DNA of 64,000 nucleotides, from assembly GCA_949293335.1 (NCBI GenBank), contig CASFDA010000005.1:62001-126000 (forward strand), in the 5' to 3' direction. This document shows, one piece after another, positions 14,699-24,283 of the stretch. The notes beneath the pieces were generated by a model. That model saw only the letters and a list, made by a program, of their open reading frames with translations. It ran no database searches and was not told the DNA's origin. Every line of letters begins with the position of its first letter. The stretch's first letter is position 1. Origin of the DNA: an uncultured Spirochaetales bacterium (GTDB lineage: Bacteria; Spirochaetota; Spirochaetia; Sphaerochaetales; Sphaerochaetaceae). Both the position numbers and the translations under genes were made by a program.

Positions 14699-16965
14699 TT
14701 CAGATCCTCCTTTATCCTTCTGTAGTAATTAATCAAACACCCAGACAGTAGAATTTCTTTTTCTTCTGCCAAAAGTGTTTCCAAAGACATTTCAATTTTT
14801 TTCATTTCAGAATTTGCTATCAAATATGCCTCAAGGCTCGATTTGTCCAATTCAATGTTTTTCCGCAAGTTGGGTATAAAAACATAGGATCCAACTACCA
14901 AATCAGTTACATCCTTCGTCACAAATGGAAAAACACCCCAGTTAATAAGATTAGAACGGTATCTTTTAGTAGCATATTCATTGCAAATATTTGCAATACC
15001 TCCCAATACTCTTTGACACGTTGCCGCATACTCTCTGGCTGAACCGTCTCCTGGCTTTCTCGTAACAAGAACACTGCCAAAAGTTATATCTGCCAAACCA
15101 TGCACGTTCAAATGTGAAGCAGAGAGCCGTTCCAAAATAGCAGACAATTCAGGCGATGAAATGCCATTCTTTTCCATATCATCAGCTTCTTTTTTTATCT
15201 GCTTTGCATTAGGTACATACATAGGATCACGTGTACATAAAGCAAATTCAGCTAATTTCATTGGATTGGAACGATAAGAAGTACTTTCTCCTCCAGGTAT
15301 TAATTCATCAGTAGTCGTTACCGGATCCAGAATACAACTTGCTACTTTTACCAACAAATGATTGCGAAAGACAGGAAGTTCTGGAAACAACTTAATATTA
15401 GGTCCTAAAATCAATCCTTGAGAAGGATCTGATTGTCCATACCGATTCAAACATCTCGATTCATAAATTTTCTTATTGAAGACATATGTTCTATTTTTAT
15501 ATTGAATATCAGTAAGTTTTGTTGCTGGAATAAGATAACCTTTGTTGACTGAAGTTGCAGCTATTGATCGAGCATCCATTAACGCGACTGCAGATACCTG
15601 CCCCTTCAAAGGTCTTGATCCGTCTCGGTTTGCAAAATTTCTTGTCGTATGCCTAATAGAAAAACCATTCTGTCCTGGTATTTCACCTGCGCCAAAACAG
15701 GGGCCACAAAAGGCTGACTGCAAAACAGCACCAGACCGTATCAGCGTTGAAGCAATTCCTGTATTCAGCAGTCGATCCATGATTGGCTGACTCGCAGGGT
15801 ATACGTATAATCCAAATGCATCGTTTCCAATATTCTGACTCTCCAATATATCAGCCATATCGCTTAAATTGGAAAAAAGACCACCTGCACAACCTGCAAC
15901 AACACCTTGATCTACTTTAAAGCCGTTTCGATCAAGTTTACTCATCAAATCTAACTTTAGGCCAAATCCCTCCATCTGTTTGTTGCAGGTAGCTTCTACC
16001 TCATGAATGATATCCTTTGCATTTTTATTGAACTCTTCAATTTTAAATACATTGCTGGGATGAAAAGGCATTGCAATAACAGGTTCTATTTCCGTCAGAT
16101 TTACAATTAACGCCCTATCATAATATGCTATTCGAGAAGGGTGTATTTCTTTATAATCTTCTTTCCTTCCATGAATATCTAAAAAGGCTTCAACACTTGC
16201 ATCTGTTTCCCAAATTGAACTCAAACATGATGCTTCTGTAGTCATTACATCAATACCTAAACGATAATCCATTGGAAGTTTTTCTATTCCAGGACCACAG
16301 AATTCAAGAATTCTATTTTTTACAAAACCATCAGCAAATACTTCGCCTATAATTGATAGAGCAATATCATGAGGGCCTACCCCAGGCTGAGGAGTTCCAT
16401 CTAGGTACACAAGAACAACTTCAGGATATGAAATGTCGTAAGTTTTACCTACTAATTGTTTTACAAGCTCACCAGCGCCCTCTCCTATTGCAATCGTGCC
16501 TAATGAGCCATAACGAGTATGACTATCTGCACCAAGGATCATTTTTCCGCCACCAGCAAACATTTCCCTCATGTATTGATGCATTATTGCCTGATGCGCA
16601 GGAACTTTTATTCCACCATATTTTTTTGCTGCTGAGAGACTAAAAATATGATCATCTTCATTGAATGTGCCAGCCATCATACAAAGACTGTTATGGCAAT
16701 CAGTCATTACAAAAGGAAGATTAAATCTCTCTAAACCGCATGCAATAGCAGTTTGCAAAACACCTATATAAGTCATGTCTTGAGCAACTAGTGCATCAAA
16801 TCGCAAAGAAAGCTGTTTACTAGAATGAGATACATTATGGGAAGAGATGATGTTATAAGACATCGTCCCTTTTGCTGCCGTTTTTTTATCAAGGTGATCA
16901 ATTTCTTCCCCGGATATTAATGTTTTTCTATCAAGAAGAAATATTCCGTTTGATATTTTTTTCAT
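14695..16965 (-). CDS. Aconitase-superfamily hydratase 1 (YbhJ-like)
   Basis: This 756-residue enzyme has the whole aconitase architecture in one chain: large catalytic domains then a C-terminal swivel domain. The [4Fe-4S] ligands are Cys359 (GCAGG) and Cys420/Cys423 (CGPC). The DSHTRYGSLG and YRSNLINWG segments are the usual substrate-binding blocks, and GDGSAREYAA is the swivel motif. Related proteins are annotated as YbhJ-type putative hydratases of unknown substrate. Tandem ATGs occur at 16968 and 16965; spacing from GGAGG favours the second. It is one of two such paralogues in this island, which implies a dehydration/rehydration pair or two related substrates. Confidence 0.88.
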   Translation of the reverse strand: MKKISNGIFLLDRKTLISGEEIDHLDKKTAAKGTMSYNIISSHNVSHSSKQLSLRFDALVAQDMTYIGVLQTAIACGLERFNLPFVMTDCHNSLCMMAGTFNEDDHIFSLSAAKKYGGIKVPAHQAIMHQYMREMFAGGGKMILGADSHTRYGSLGTIAIGEGAGELVKQLVGKTYDISYPEVVLVYLDGTPQPGVGPHDIALSIIGEVFADGFVKNRILEFCGPGIEKLPMDYRLGIDVMTTEASCLSSIWETDASVEAFLDIHGRKEDYKEIHPSRIAYYDRALIVNLTEIEPVIAMPFHPSNVFKIEEFNKNAKDIIHEVEATCNKQMEGFGLKLDLMSKLDRNGFKVDQGVVAGCAGGLFSNLSDMADILESQNIGNDAFGLYVYPASQPIMDRLLNTGIASTLIRSGAVLQSAFCGPCFGAGEIPGQNGFSIRHTTRNFANRDGSRPLKGQVSAVALMDARSIAATSVNKGYLIPATKLTDIQYKNRTYVFNKKIYESRCLNRYGQSDPSQGLILGPNIKLFPELPVFRNHLLVKVASCILDPVTTTDELIPGGESTSYRSNPMKLAEFALCTRDPMYVPNAKQIKKEADDMEKNGISSPELSAILERLSASHLNVHGLADITFGSVLVTRKPGDGSAREYAATCQRVLGGIANICNEYATKRYRSNLINWGVFPFVTKDVTDLVVGSYVFIPNLRKNIELDKSSLEAYLIANSEMKKIEMSLETLLAEEKEILLSGCLINYYRRIKEDLK

Positions 16966-16983
16966 CATCTCCTCCCTATTCGC

Positions 16984-17727
16984 TCAGAGAATTACAGAAA
17001 CACCTGGATGCTGATCAATAAATTCAGACTCAAACTTCACATTTGCCGTCTCACGGAAAAAAGTATTCCAAGCTGGCCTATCTGGATTCCAGCGGTTGTG
17101 AAACATCACATATTTAGGCTTAACCGTATTAATGATTTTTGTCATATTTGAAACAGCAACAGTTTCATCAGACCACATCCCGACTCCCCACAGAGGTAAC
17201 ATTGCTAGATCAACATCATATCTTGATGCAATGTCGTCATATGCTTCAGACAACATAGTGTCACCTACATGCAACAATGTTTTTCCCTCTACTTGAATAA
17301 TATTGATGGTATTGGGTGAAGCCGCTACTTTTGCCAACTCCTGCCACTCTGGAGCTATTCCTGGCTCTGGTGGATGTACAACTGAAAACATCTCTATATC
17401 AACACCATTTGCCTTAATCTTCGATCCAGGTTCAAAAGCAAAATATGATGTGTGAATAAGATTATTCATTTCAACATATTTGAGGACTTCTTTGGTGGTG
17501 TAATATGTTGTTTTAGCTAGATTTGCAATTTCAATTGAATCTCCTCGTCCATAATGTCCTGGATGGCCATGGGAAACTAAAATATGAGTTGGCTTCATAG
17601 CTGCAAAATCTTCTACAGAAAGATCTACTCCCGGATTATTTTTCACCCAAGGGTCTGTGAAAATGAGCTTGTCATTCGCCTCAATCATAAAAAACGCATT
17701 TCCGACCCACTTAACTTTTACTGCCAT
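16984..17727 (-). CDS. UlaG/UPF0173-like metallo-beta-lactamase-fold hydrolase
   Basis: This is a 247-residue cytosolic metallo-hydrolase of the UlaG/UPF0173 group, which hydrolyse lactones or similar esters. The HxHxDH metal motif appears as SHGHPGH (His53, His55, His58), with Gly57 where Asp normally binds the second metal. HVGDTMLSE supplies the bridging Asp, and a late His lies in FHNRWNPD. It sits between tctA and hydratase 1, with short gaps of 7 and 18 bases, so it belongs to the operon. A lactone-opening or ester-cleaving step early in the pathway would fit. The missing Asp makes activity uncertain. Confidence 0.82.
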   Translation of the reverse strand: MAVKVKWVGNAFFMIEANDKLIFTDPWVKNNPGVDLSVEDFAAMKPTHILVSHGHPGHYGRGDSIEIANLAKTTYYTTKEVLKYVEMNNLIHTSYFAFEPGSKIKANGVDIEMFSVVHPPEPGIAPEWQELAKVAASPNTINIIQVEGKTLLHVGDTMLSEAYDDIASRYDVDLAMLPLWGVGMWSDETVAVSNMTKIINTVKPKYVMFHNRWNPDRPAWNTFFRETANVKFESEFIDQHPGVSVIL

Positions 17728-17734
17728 ATAAACC

Positions 17735-19231
17735 TCACTTTTTTCTTTTAAGGATTGTTTGTTGCAAAACGGTGTACACTATCATTCCCAAACTGACTAA
17801 CAGGAAGAAAGCACTGAACTTGCTTGTGATGAATATTCCATAATCGCCTCCGGAAAGTAACAATGCTCTGCGGAAATTACTTTCCATCATTCCACCAAGA
17901 AGGAATGAAATAAGAAGTGGAAGTGTTGGAATCTTCATTACTCTCATCAAATATCCAATGACCATAAAGGCCAGTAATATGAAGACTGAAGAGACTCGAT
18001 TATTAACGGAAAAAGCACCAGCACAACATGTCAGGATGATAATTGGATTCAATATCTCTGTAGGGATAAATGAAATATATTGAGCTCCTCCAATTAATAC
18101 TCTTCCCACAATAAGAAGTAACACTGTACAAATCATCAATGCAAAGAAGATGCCATATACAACATCTCCGGCGTCACGGAAGATCGTAGGACCAGGTACA
18201 ATACCCTGAATAGTTAGGGCTCCTAAAAAGATTGCAGCTGTGCCGCTACCGGGAATTCCAAGCGTCAGCAAAGGAACAAGTGTAGGCCCAGCTGTTGCAT
18301 TATTAGCAGATTCAGCAGCAGAAATACCTGCAATATTTCCCTGTCCAAAACTGTCTGGATTTTTGGATATTTTCTTAACAAATGAATAATTCAGAGTTGC
18401 AGAAACTGCTGCATTTAATCCAGGAAGAGCACCAATAATTGATCCAATAACTGTACCCGAAAAAATTGAAGGTAGACAGGCTCGAATCTCTTCCTTTGAT
18501 ATTTTATTGTTCTTCTTGAATTCTTCAACAGAAACCGTCTCCCGCTTATGGATAATACCGGCTTCTGCCAATACCTCAGATCCGACAAAAAGACCGACCA
18601 AAACAGGAATGAGATCAAGTCCACTCATAAGATACCTATTGCCAAAGGTATATCGAAGTATTCCTGTGATTGGATCTCCGCCAATAAATCCTGCAGCTAA
18701 GCCTAGAAATACAGCAATTAACCCCTTAATCCAAGATTCTTTACATCCAATGGTAGCAATTAGAACAATCGAAAATATTACAATACCAAAATAATCTGGA
18801 GCATTCATCATAAGTGCAAGCCTAGATAATCCCATCATCATGGTTATTGTTGTTATCGATGCAAAGAAATTACCGGCACAGGAAGCATAGAGAGCCGTTT
18901 TCAATGCCTTTCCGCCCTGCCCCTTTTTCATCATTGGATATCCATCAAAAGATGTCACACTGGCTTCAGGAGCGCCTGGAGTGCCAAATAAGATTGCAGG
19001 AATACTTCCTCCATATGCGCCACCAACATATATTCCAATCAGTAATGCCATTGCAGGAATAGCTTCCAGCCTAAATGTTAGCGGTAATAAAATAGCAATT
19101 GCTATTCCTCCAGTCAAACCTGGTATTGCTCCAAAAATGGAACCTATTGCGACACCTAATATCATTAATAACATACTAAAAGGTGTTATCATGCCCAAGA
19201 AACCTTGGAGCATCATATTTGTATCAAACAT
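17735..19231 (-). CDS. tctA: Tripartite tricarboxylate transporter, large permease TctA
   Basis: This 498-residue polytopic inner-membrane protein of about 12 helices is the main channel subunit of a TTT system, which uses an ion gradient rather than ATP. The family-diagnostic glycine/proline-rich loops are present: GAIPGLTGGIAIAILLPLTF near the N-terminus and the repeat-like SAAESANNATAGPTLVPLLTLGIPGSGTAA. It follows tctB by 50 bases. Carboxylates such as citrate are the usual substrates. With two aconitase-type enzymes in the same operon a tri- or dicarboxylate is likely. Confidence 0.95.
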   Translation of the reverse strand: MFDTNMMLQGFLGMITPFSMLLMILGVAIGSIFGAIPGLTGGIAIAILLPLTFRLEAIPAMALLIGIYVGGAYGGSIPAILFGTPGAPEASVTSFDGYPMMKKGQGGKALKTALYASCAGNFFASITTITMMMGLSRLALMMNAPDYFGIVIFSIVLIATIGCKESWIKGLIAVFLGLAAGFIGGDPITGILRYTFGNRYLMSGLDLIPVLVGLFVGSEVLAEAGIIHKRETVSVEEFKKNNKISKEEIRACLPSIFSGTVIGSIIGALPGLNAAVSATLNYSFVKKISKNPDSFGQGNIAGISAAESANNATAGPTLVPLLTLGIPGSGTAAIFLGALTIQGIVPGPTIFRDAGDVVYGIFFALMICTVLLLIVGRVLIGGAQYISFIPTEILNPIIILTCCAGAFSVNNRVSSVFILLAFMVIGYLMRVMKIPTLPLLISFLLGGMMESNFRRALLLSGGDYGIFITSKFSAFFLLVSLGMIVYTVLQQTILKRKK

Positions 19232-19281
19232 ATTTTTCCTCTTTAATCAAAAAAATGAAAAACGTATTATCTGAATATTGC

Positions 19282-19746
19282 TCAAATAAACAGTGTTGGA
19301 AGGCGGACACCCATCATAAGTCCGAGTACGACATAGATAACAATAGGAGAAATAATACTTACTAATACTATTGTCCGCCTATTCTCTACACCGAATAAAA
19401 ACAAAGTTATTGCCATTGCAAATATACCAGACAAAATAAATCCGATGTGATTGCAAAGAAGGCCAAAGACAACCCAGACTAGAACCATGAGGATACCAAA
19501 CCAGTTCATTGTTACGATGTCTTCCCTTCTGTCAAACGATGAAATAAACAAAATTATGCTTATGATAACAAAACCAGCTGCAACAATTTTTGGAAAAAAA
19601 CCCGCATCATTGACAACAGAAGAACTGACTGGAAGCTTTTGTGCCATAATAAACATACCTATTCCGACAATAAGCAATACTGCAGCTAAAATTTTCTCCA
19701 AAAATGTCAGTTTGTACTGGCGTATAAGTGTTTCATGTTTTTTCAT
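19282..19746 (-). CDS. tctB: Tripartite tricarboxylate transporter, small permease TctB
   Basis: The 154-residue membrane protein has four predicted helices and is the small subunit that pairs with TctA. TctB sequences diverge widely, so recognition rests on length, the four-helix pattern, the N-terminal region with FFPKIVAAGFVIISIILF, and position between tctC and tctA. It starts 19 bases after tctC. The order here is C-B-A; the second TTT operon at 60-63 kb is B-A-C. Confidence 0.9.
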   Translation of the reverse strand: MKKHETLIRQYKLTFLEKILAAVLLIVGIGMFIMAQKLPVSSSVVNDAGFFPKIVAAGFVIISIILFISSFDRREDIVTMNWFGILMVLVWVVFGLLCNHIGFILSGIFAMAITLFLFGVENRRTIVLVSIISPIVIYVVLGLMMGVRLPTLFI

Positions 19747-19765
19747 TTATTTATTTTCCTTATAA

Positions 19766-20770
19766 CTAGCCGTTAAGGTTTAAGGTCTTTACCATATCCC
19801 CATAAGCAACATAATCGCGTTCTATCAGAGCTTCAAGTTCAGCAGGATCATTGATCACATTGCGAATAATCTGCCCAGAATCAGCTAATTTCTGGATACT
19901 CTCAGGGTTTTCAAGAACATTCTTGAACGCTGTCCTTAAAGCTTCTACTGCACTTTGTGGCGTTCCTTTCTTCACTGCAACAATGCGGTAATATGGAGTA
20001 GCTGCATCTGCGTGTCCCAACGTCGTAATAGAAGGAACACCTAAAAGATTGTCATCTATTGATCCTGTTTCATACAAGCCAACAATTGTCCCTTCTTCTG
20101 CGTGACTTACCAAAGTATTTGCAGTTGCACATACATACTGAACATGACCTCCCAGACATGCTGCAGTACTCTCAGCTGCGCCAGAATAAGGAACAAGTTG
20201 ACAATTGACTCCTAATGAATTGAGAGTAATGTAGGCAGCTAAAGCAGAGATATCACCATATCCAGCACAACCGACAGTTACTCCTTCTGGATTATTTTTA
20301 CCATATTCAATAAGATCATCGAGTGTTTTTGCCGGAGCACTGGGACCAGCTGCCACGATCAAATCAGTATCACCAAGTGTCGTAATATATTCCCAGTCCT
20401 CAATTGTATATGGGTTACCATACATTTGTGGAGCAGCAAGAAAAGCCGCACAAGTATTTACAAAAACGGTATAGCCATCTGCATCTGCACCTAGCACATT
20501 CTGGGCACCAATCAAAGTATTTCCACCTGCTACATTCTCCACGGATATAGAACCACCAAGTTCTTGCCTGAGACCTGCTTCCAAAATCGAACGGATAGCA
20601 ACGTCAACTCCGCCACCGGCATTGTATGGAACAACAATGGCAACATTGCTGGAAAAAGTAAAACTATCACTTTCTGCACTTGACGAAGATTCAGTCTTTT
20701 TTGAACAGCCACTGAGCATTACAGCAACAAGAACAACAAATAAAATGACTAATCTGCCCCTTTTTCTCAT
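19766..20770 (-). CDS. tctC: TTT solute-binding lipoprotein TctC
   Basis: This 334-residue exported binding protein delivers the substrate to TctAB. A lipoprotein signal ends at the Cys of LSGCSK. The mature part has the TctC fingerprint VVPYNAGGGVDVAIRSIL and the GCAGYGDISALAAY region that shapes the carboxylate pocket. A strong AAAGGAGG precedes the start. It follows hydratase 2 by 41 bases in the same operon. Expression should be highest at this point of the operon, as usual for binding proteins. Confidence 0.94.
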   Translation of the reverse strand: MRKRGRLVILFVVLVAVMLSGCSKKTESSSSAESDSFTFSSNVAIVVPYNAGGGVDVAIRSILEAGLRQELGGSISVENVAGGNTLIGAQNVLGADADGYTVFVNTCAAFLAAPQMYGNPYTIEDWEYITTLGDTDLIVAAGPSAPAKTLDDLIEYGKNNPEGVTVGCAGYGDISALAAYITLNSLGVNCQLVPYSGAAESTAACLGGHVQYVCATANTLVSHAEEGTIVGLYETGSIDDNLLGVPSITTLGHADAATPYYRIVAVKKGTPQSAVEALRTAFKNVLENPESIQKLADSGQIIRNVINDPAELEALIERDYVAYGDMVKTLNLNG

Positions 20771-20811
20771 CTTTGATTCCTCCTTTTGAAATCGCTGTTT
20801 TTATATTTGAC

Positions 20812-23094
20812 TTACCGGATTGCCTTCTGTTCATTGATAAGACACCCTGCAAGTAAAATCTCACGTTCTCTTTCTGATAAGGCTACGAGCTTCAAAGCTA
20901 ACCGTTCCATCATTTTCCCAGAGAAACTAATATGATAGGCATTAAGATTTTCATCACCAGAAATGATTGTTTTGCGGATATCTTTCAGAAGGATAATATC
21001 GCCAACTGAAAGAGAAAGCATTGAAGATACTTCAATAGGAAGCAATCCCCAATTAATCAAATTTGATCTAAATCTTTTGTTAGCAAACTCGATGGCTATG
21101 TCAGCTCGTCCACCAAGAACTCTTTGAGAACTGGCTGCTTGTTCTCTTGCAGATCCGTCACCAATTTTGTCCGCAAGAATTACACTACCTACTTCCAAGC
21201 TTTCAGAAGTACATCCAATAACCCTTATTACTTCTTTGCAACATTCATCGAATGCCTTATCGACGTTCGTGCCTTCTCCAACTTTATAGGCACTACTAAA
21301 TTTAAGTATTTCTTTTGATTTAACAATATATTCAGGATCACGATTTATTAAAGTAAATAGTGCTAATTTATTTGGATTTGACCGATATGAAGACGCTTCA
21401 CCTGACGGGACTAGCTCATCAGTCGTAACAGACCCTTCATATTTCCCAGATATTTTGAGCAATAGATGATCAGGTAATGGACCAAATTCAGGCCAATCTG
21501 TAATGTTAGGTCCTTTCACAATGGTGACTGATCTATCTGGCTTGCCATAACCGTTATATACGCACTTTTTATATGATGAATCATCAAATGAATATGTATA
21601 CGATTCTTCTTCATAATCAAGTTGGTCAGCCCCAATAAGGCATCCGTCATTAACTAATGTTGCTGCTATTGATCTTGCATCCATAAGACACACACTTGCA
21701 GATTGAGATTTTTCAGGACGAGCTCCTTCTCTGTTAAGAAAATTCCTAGTTATATGTCTCATGACCATCATATTGTTGGCGGGTATATCCTGGACACCAA
21801 AACAAGGCCCACATGAAGCTTGCATCAGGATTACTCCTTTAGAAGCAAGACTTTCAGTTACACCTTCTCGGAGAAGATTCATGTAGATAGACTGACTAGC
21901 AGGATATACATGAAGAGATGATCCTACAGGAAGGACAGCTTCATCCATTGATAAAATATTATTCACTTCACAAATATTCTCAAACAAACCGCCTACACAC
22001 CCAGCCACAGTTGCATGAGTAAAATGAAGCTCATCATTATAGAACTGTGCAGATAAGGAAAAATTAGGCATTGTTTTATGTGCTATTTCCTCAACTTGAT
22101 TTATTATATCGCCAGCATTAGCTCTGAATTCTTCGATCGTATAGCAATTACTCGGATGGAAAGGCATTGCTATCATTGGCTTTATTTTGTTCAGATCAAC
22201 TTCAACTATACCATCATAATATGCAGGGAATTTTGGAGCCAAAGCATTGTAGCAAGATAATCGATTATGATTACAGTAAAACTCTTTGGTTTTTTCGTCA
22301 CTAATCCAAATTGAAGATAATGCAGAACATTCTGTAGTCATGGCATCAATACCCAGCCTCATGTCAATCGAAAGGGATGATACACCAGGACCTATAAATT
22401 CCAGTATCTTATTCTTCGCAAATCCAGATGGAAACAAAGCGCCAATCAGAGCGATTGAAACATCATGAGGACCTACTCCATGTGAAAGCTTACCTGTTAA
22501 CACAACCGCAATGACTTTAGGATTTGGAACTTCATATGGCTGTCCAACAAGTTGTTTTACGAGTTCTCCGCCACCTTCTCCTATCCCCATGGTACCAAGA
22601 GCTCCATATCTAGTATGGCTATCAGAACCCATAATCATAGCTCCGCTAAAGGCCATCTGTTCTCTCATATACTGATGAATTACACTCTGATATGTTGGAA
22701 CATATATGCCTCCGTAACGTTTGGCACAGGAAAAGCCATAATTATGATCATCTTCGTTGATTGTGCCTCCAATACTGCATAGACTGTTATGGCAATTTGT
22801 CATTACGAAAGGCAACTTGAATTCATCTATACCACTTGCCCTAGCTGTTTGAATCAGGCTCGTATAAACATTATCCGGTGACACAAGAGAATCTACTTCT
22901 AGTTTCATCAAATTTGGATCATTACTTCTGTTATGTGCAAGAAGGATTTGATACGACATTGTATTGATTCTGTATTTGTCTTCATTGCCAAGACCAAACT
23001 TCTGTTCAATAAGAGAGTGATCATCAGCTTCCACAAAAATGCCACTTTCTGTTAGATATGCGCCATGAGCGTTTATTCTAATTCCCTCTATCAT
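20812..23094 (-). CDS. Aconitase-superfamily hydratase 2 (YbhJ-like)
   Basis: At 760 residues this is a full-length paralogue of the hydratase at 14.7-17.0 kb. The two align along their whole length by eye, with shared blocks DSHTRYG, GIGEGGGELVKQLVG, MPFHPSN, SLINxxLI-type and RSNLINWG. The iron-sulphur ligands are Cys366 (GCVGG) and Cys428/Cys431 (CGPC), spaced like the Cys set of mitochondrial aconitase. I place the start at 23094, behind GGGAGG; the frame extends 21 codons further with unlikely residues. It is the promoter-proximal gene of the operon, directly downstream of the LysR gene. Confidence 0.88.
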   Translation of the reverse strand: MIEGIRINAHGAYLTESGIFVEADDHSLIEQKFGLGNEDKYRINTMSYQILLAHNRSNDPNLMKLEVDSLVSPDNVYTSLIQTARASGIDEFKLPFVMTNCHNSLCSIGGTINEDDHNYGFSCAKRYGGIYVPTYQSVIHQYMREQMAFSGAMIMGSDSHTRYGALGTMGIGEGGGELVKQLVGQPYEVPNPKVIAVVLTGKLSHGVGPHDVSIALIGALFPSGFAKNKILEFIGPGVSSLSIDMRLGIDAMTTECSALSSIWISDEKTKEFYCNHNRLSCYNALAPKFPAYYDGIVEVDLNKIKPMIAMPFHPSNCYTIEEFRANAGDIINQVEEIAHKTMPNFSLSAQFYNDELHFTHATVAGCVGGLFENICEVNNILSMDEAVLPVGSSLHVYPASQSIYMNLLREGVTESLASKGVILMQASCGPCFGVQDIPANNMMVMRHITRNFLNREGARPEKSQSASVCLMDARSIAATLVNDGCLIGADQLDYEEESYTYSFDDSSYKKCVYNGYGKPDRSVTIVKGPNITDWPEFGPLPDHLLLKISGKYEGSVTTDELVPSGEASSYRSNPNKLALFTLINRDPEYIVKSKEILKFSSAYKVGEGTNVDKAFDECCKEVIRVIGCTSESLEVGSVILADKIGDGSAREQAASSQRVLGGRADIAIEFANKRFRSNLINWGLLPIEVSSMLSLSVGDIILLKDIRKTIISGDENLNAYHISFSGKMMERLALKLVALSEREREILLAGCLINEQKAIR

Positions 23095-23166
23095 TAAGCA
23101 ACCTCCCATCGGGGTTAAACTTAACAAAATCGTAATAGAGTAATATACATAATGCAATTTTAAAAT

Positions 23167-23187
23167 TTCTAATCAAATATATTAGAA
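23167..23187. promoter_or_regulatory. Inverted repeat upstream of the island operon, likely LysR site
   Basis: TTCTAAT-N7-ATTAGAA lies in the A+T-rich 147-bp gap between the operon start (23094) and the LysR gene. Interrupted dyads of this size with T-rich/A-rich arms are typical LysR-type regulator sites. Binding by the adjacent regulator is inferred from position. Confidence 0.45.
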
Positions 23188-23241
23188 AATACTTATATTT
23201 GAACCTCGTTTAAAAACAAAATAAGTAAAATATAAACAGCT

Positions 23242-24165
23242 CTAATATGCCATTGGTTGTTTCATTTTTGTTCTAACTGTATTCTTAAGAATCCTAATAA
23301 AATCCTGCATATATTTGGTGACATAAGCACTACTTGAATATCCAATATACAATGTATTTGAGACATACTCTTCCAAAACAGGATAAATACACAATTCCTT
23401 TGTCCTTAAAATAGGTAATACAGAAGCGGGACACAACATCAGAGCATTAGTGGCAAGTACAAGTTTCATTCCCAAAAACGCACTATCAACCTCAAATTCC
23501 TTTCGTGGAGCAACCACCAAGTGCTGGAAAGCCTTTTCCTGCGTTTCATGTATTCCATGTCCCTTTTTGATCATAACCATCTTGGCCTCTTCTAGGCATT
23601 TGATAGATAAAGGTGTTCCAGATTCTACAGTATTGGCAATGTCACTATCAGGTCCAGCACAAATATATACCTGATCAATACAAACTGGCTGTGCAACAAT
23701 ATCTTTATTTAAAATTGCATTGCCAACTAACAAAGCAATGTCAACAGAATCTTGAACAATCAATTGCGAAAGCATCACAGACCCATGTTCTACGATCTGA
23801 ACCTCTACACCAGGATTCTTTTTATGGAATTTAGGAAGCACATCTGGCAAAAAAGTAGCACCTCGAAGTGCAGAAATACCTATTCTTATTCGACCTATTT
23901 GCTCATCAATTATATCTGAAACTTCCCTATGTAAGTTTCTTTCCAACTGTTCAATCTTACGTATTGTTGCAATGAGCCTCTCTCCTGCATATGTCAAGGA
24001 AAGAGGATAATGCTTCTTGACAAAAATCGTAGTCCCCAACTCTTGTTCAATGGATTGAATGCACTGACTAAGTGCTGGTTGAGAAACATTCAAGCGAGAA
24101 GCAGCTTTGGAAATACTACCCTCCTCACAAATGACTAACAAATATTCTTTTTGGCGAGATGTCAT
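23242..24165 (-). CDS. LysR-type transcriptional regulator
   Basis: The protein has 307 residues. Winged helix-turn-helix lies at residues 1-60 (SISKAASRLNVSQPALSQCIQSIEQELGTTIF), followed by the two-lobed periplasmic-binding-like effector domain. It lies immediately upstream of the minus-strand catabolic operon and is divergent from the AtuA/DUF4387 pair. Candidate dyads occur on both sides (23167-23187 and 24193-24206), so one regulator could control both arms, with a pathway intermediate as coinducer. Its A+T-rich codon use matches the island rather than the flanks. Confidence 0.93.
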   Translation of the reverse strand: MTSRQKEYLLVICEEGSISKAASRLNVSQPALSQCIQSIEQELGTTIFVKKHYPLSLTYAGERLIATIRKIEQLERNLHREVSDIIDEQIGRIRIGISALRGATFLPDVLPKFHKKNPGVEVQIVEHGSVMLSQLIVQDSVDIALLVGNAILNKDIVAQPVCIDQVYICAGPDSDIANTVESGTPLSIKCLEEAKMVMIKKGHGIHETQEKAFQHLVVAPRKEFEVDSAFLGMKLVLATNALMLCPASVLPILRTKELCIYPVLEEYVSNTLYIGYSSSAYVTKYMQDFIRILKNTVRTKMKQPMAY

Positions 24166-24192
24166 AACATTTCCTATTATAGGTTTTTTCTT

Positions 24193-24206
24193 ATGATACT
24201 TATCAT
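24193..24206. promoter_or_regulatory. Palindrome between lysR and atuA-like gene
   Basis: Perfect dyad ATGATA-CT-TATCAT in the 118-bp divergent intergenic region, followed by another ATATCAT half. It is a plausible LysR operator for autoregulation and for the AtuA/DUF4387 operon. The evidence is positional only. Confidence 0.4.
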
Positions 24207-24283
24207 ATATATCATATTTGTTTTATATTCGCAACCATAATACCATAAACACATACATTTATAGAATTTATGGAGGACAAAAA

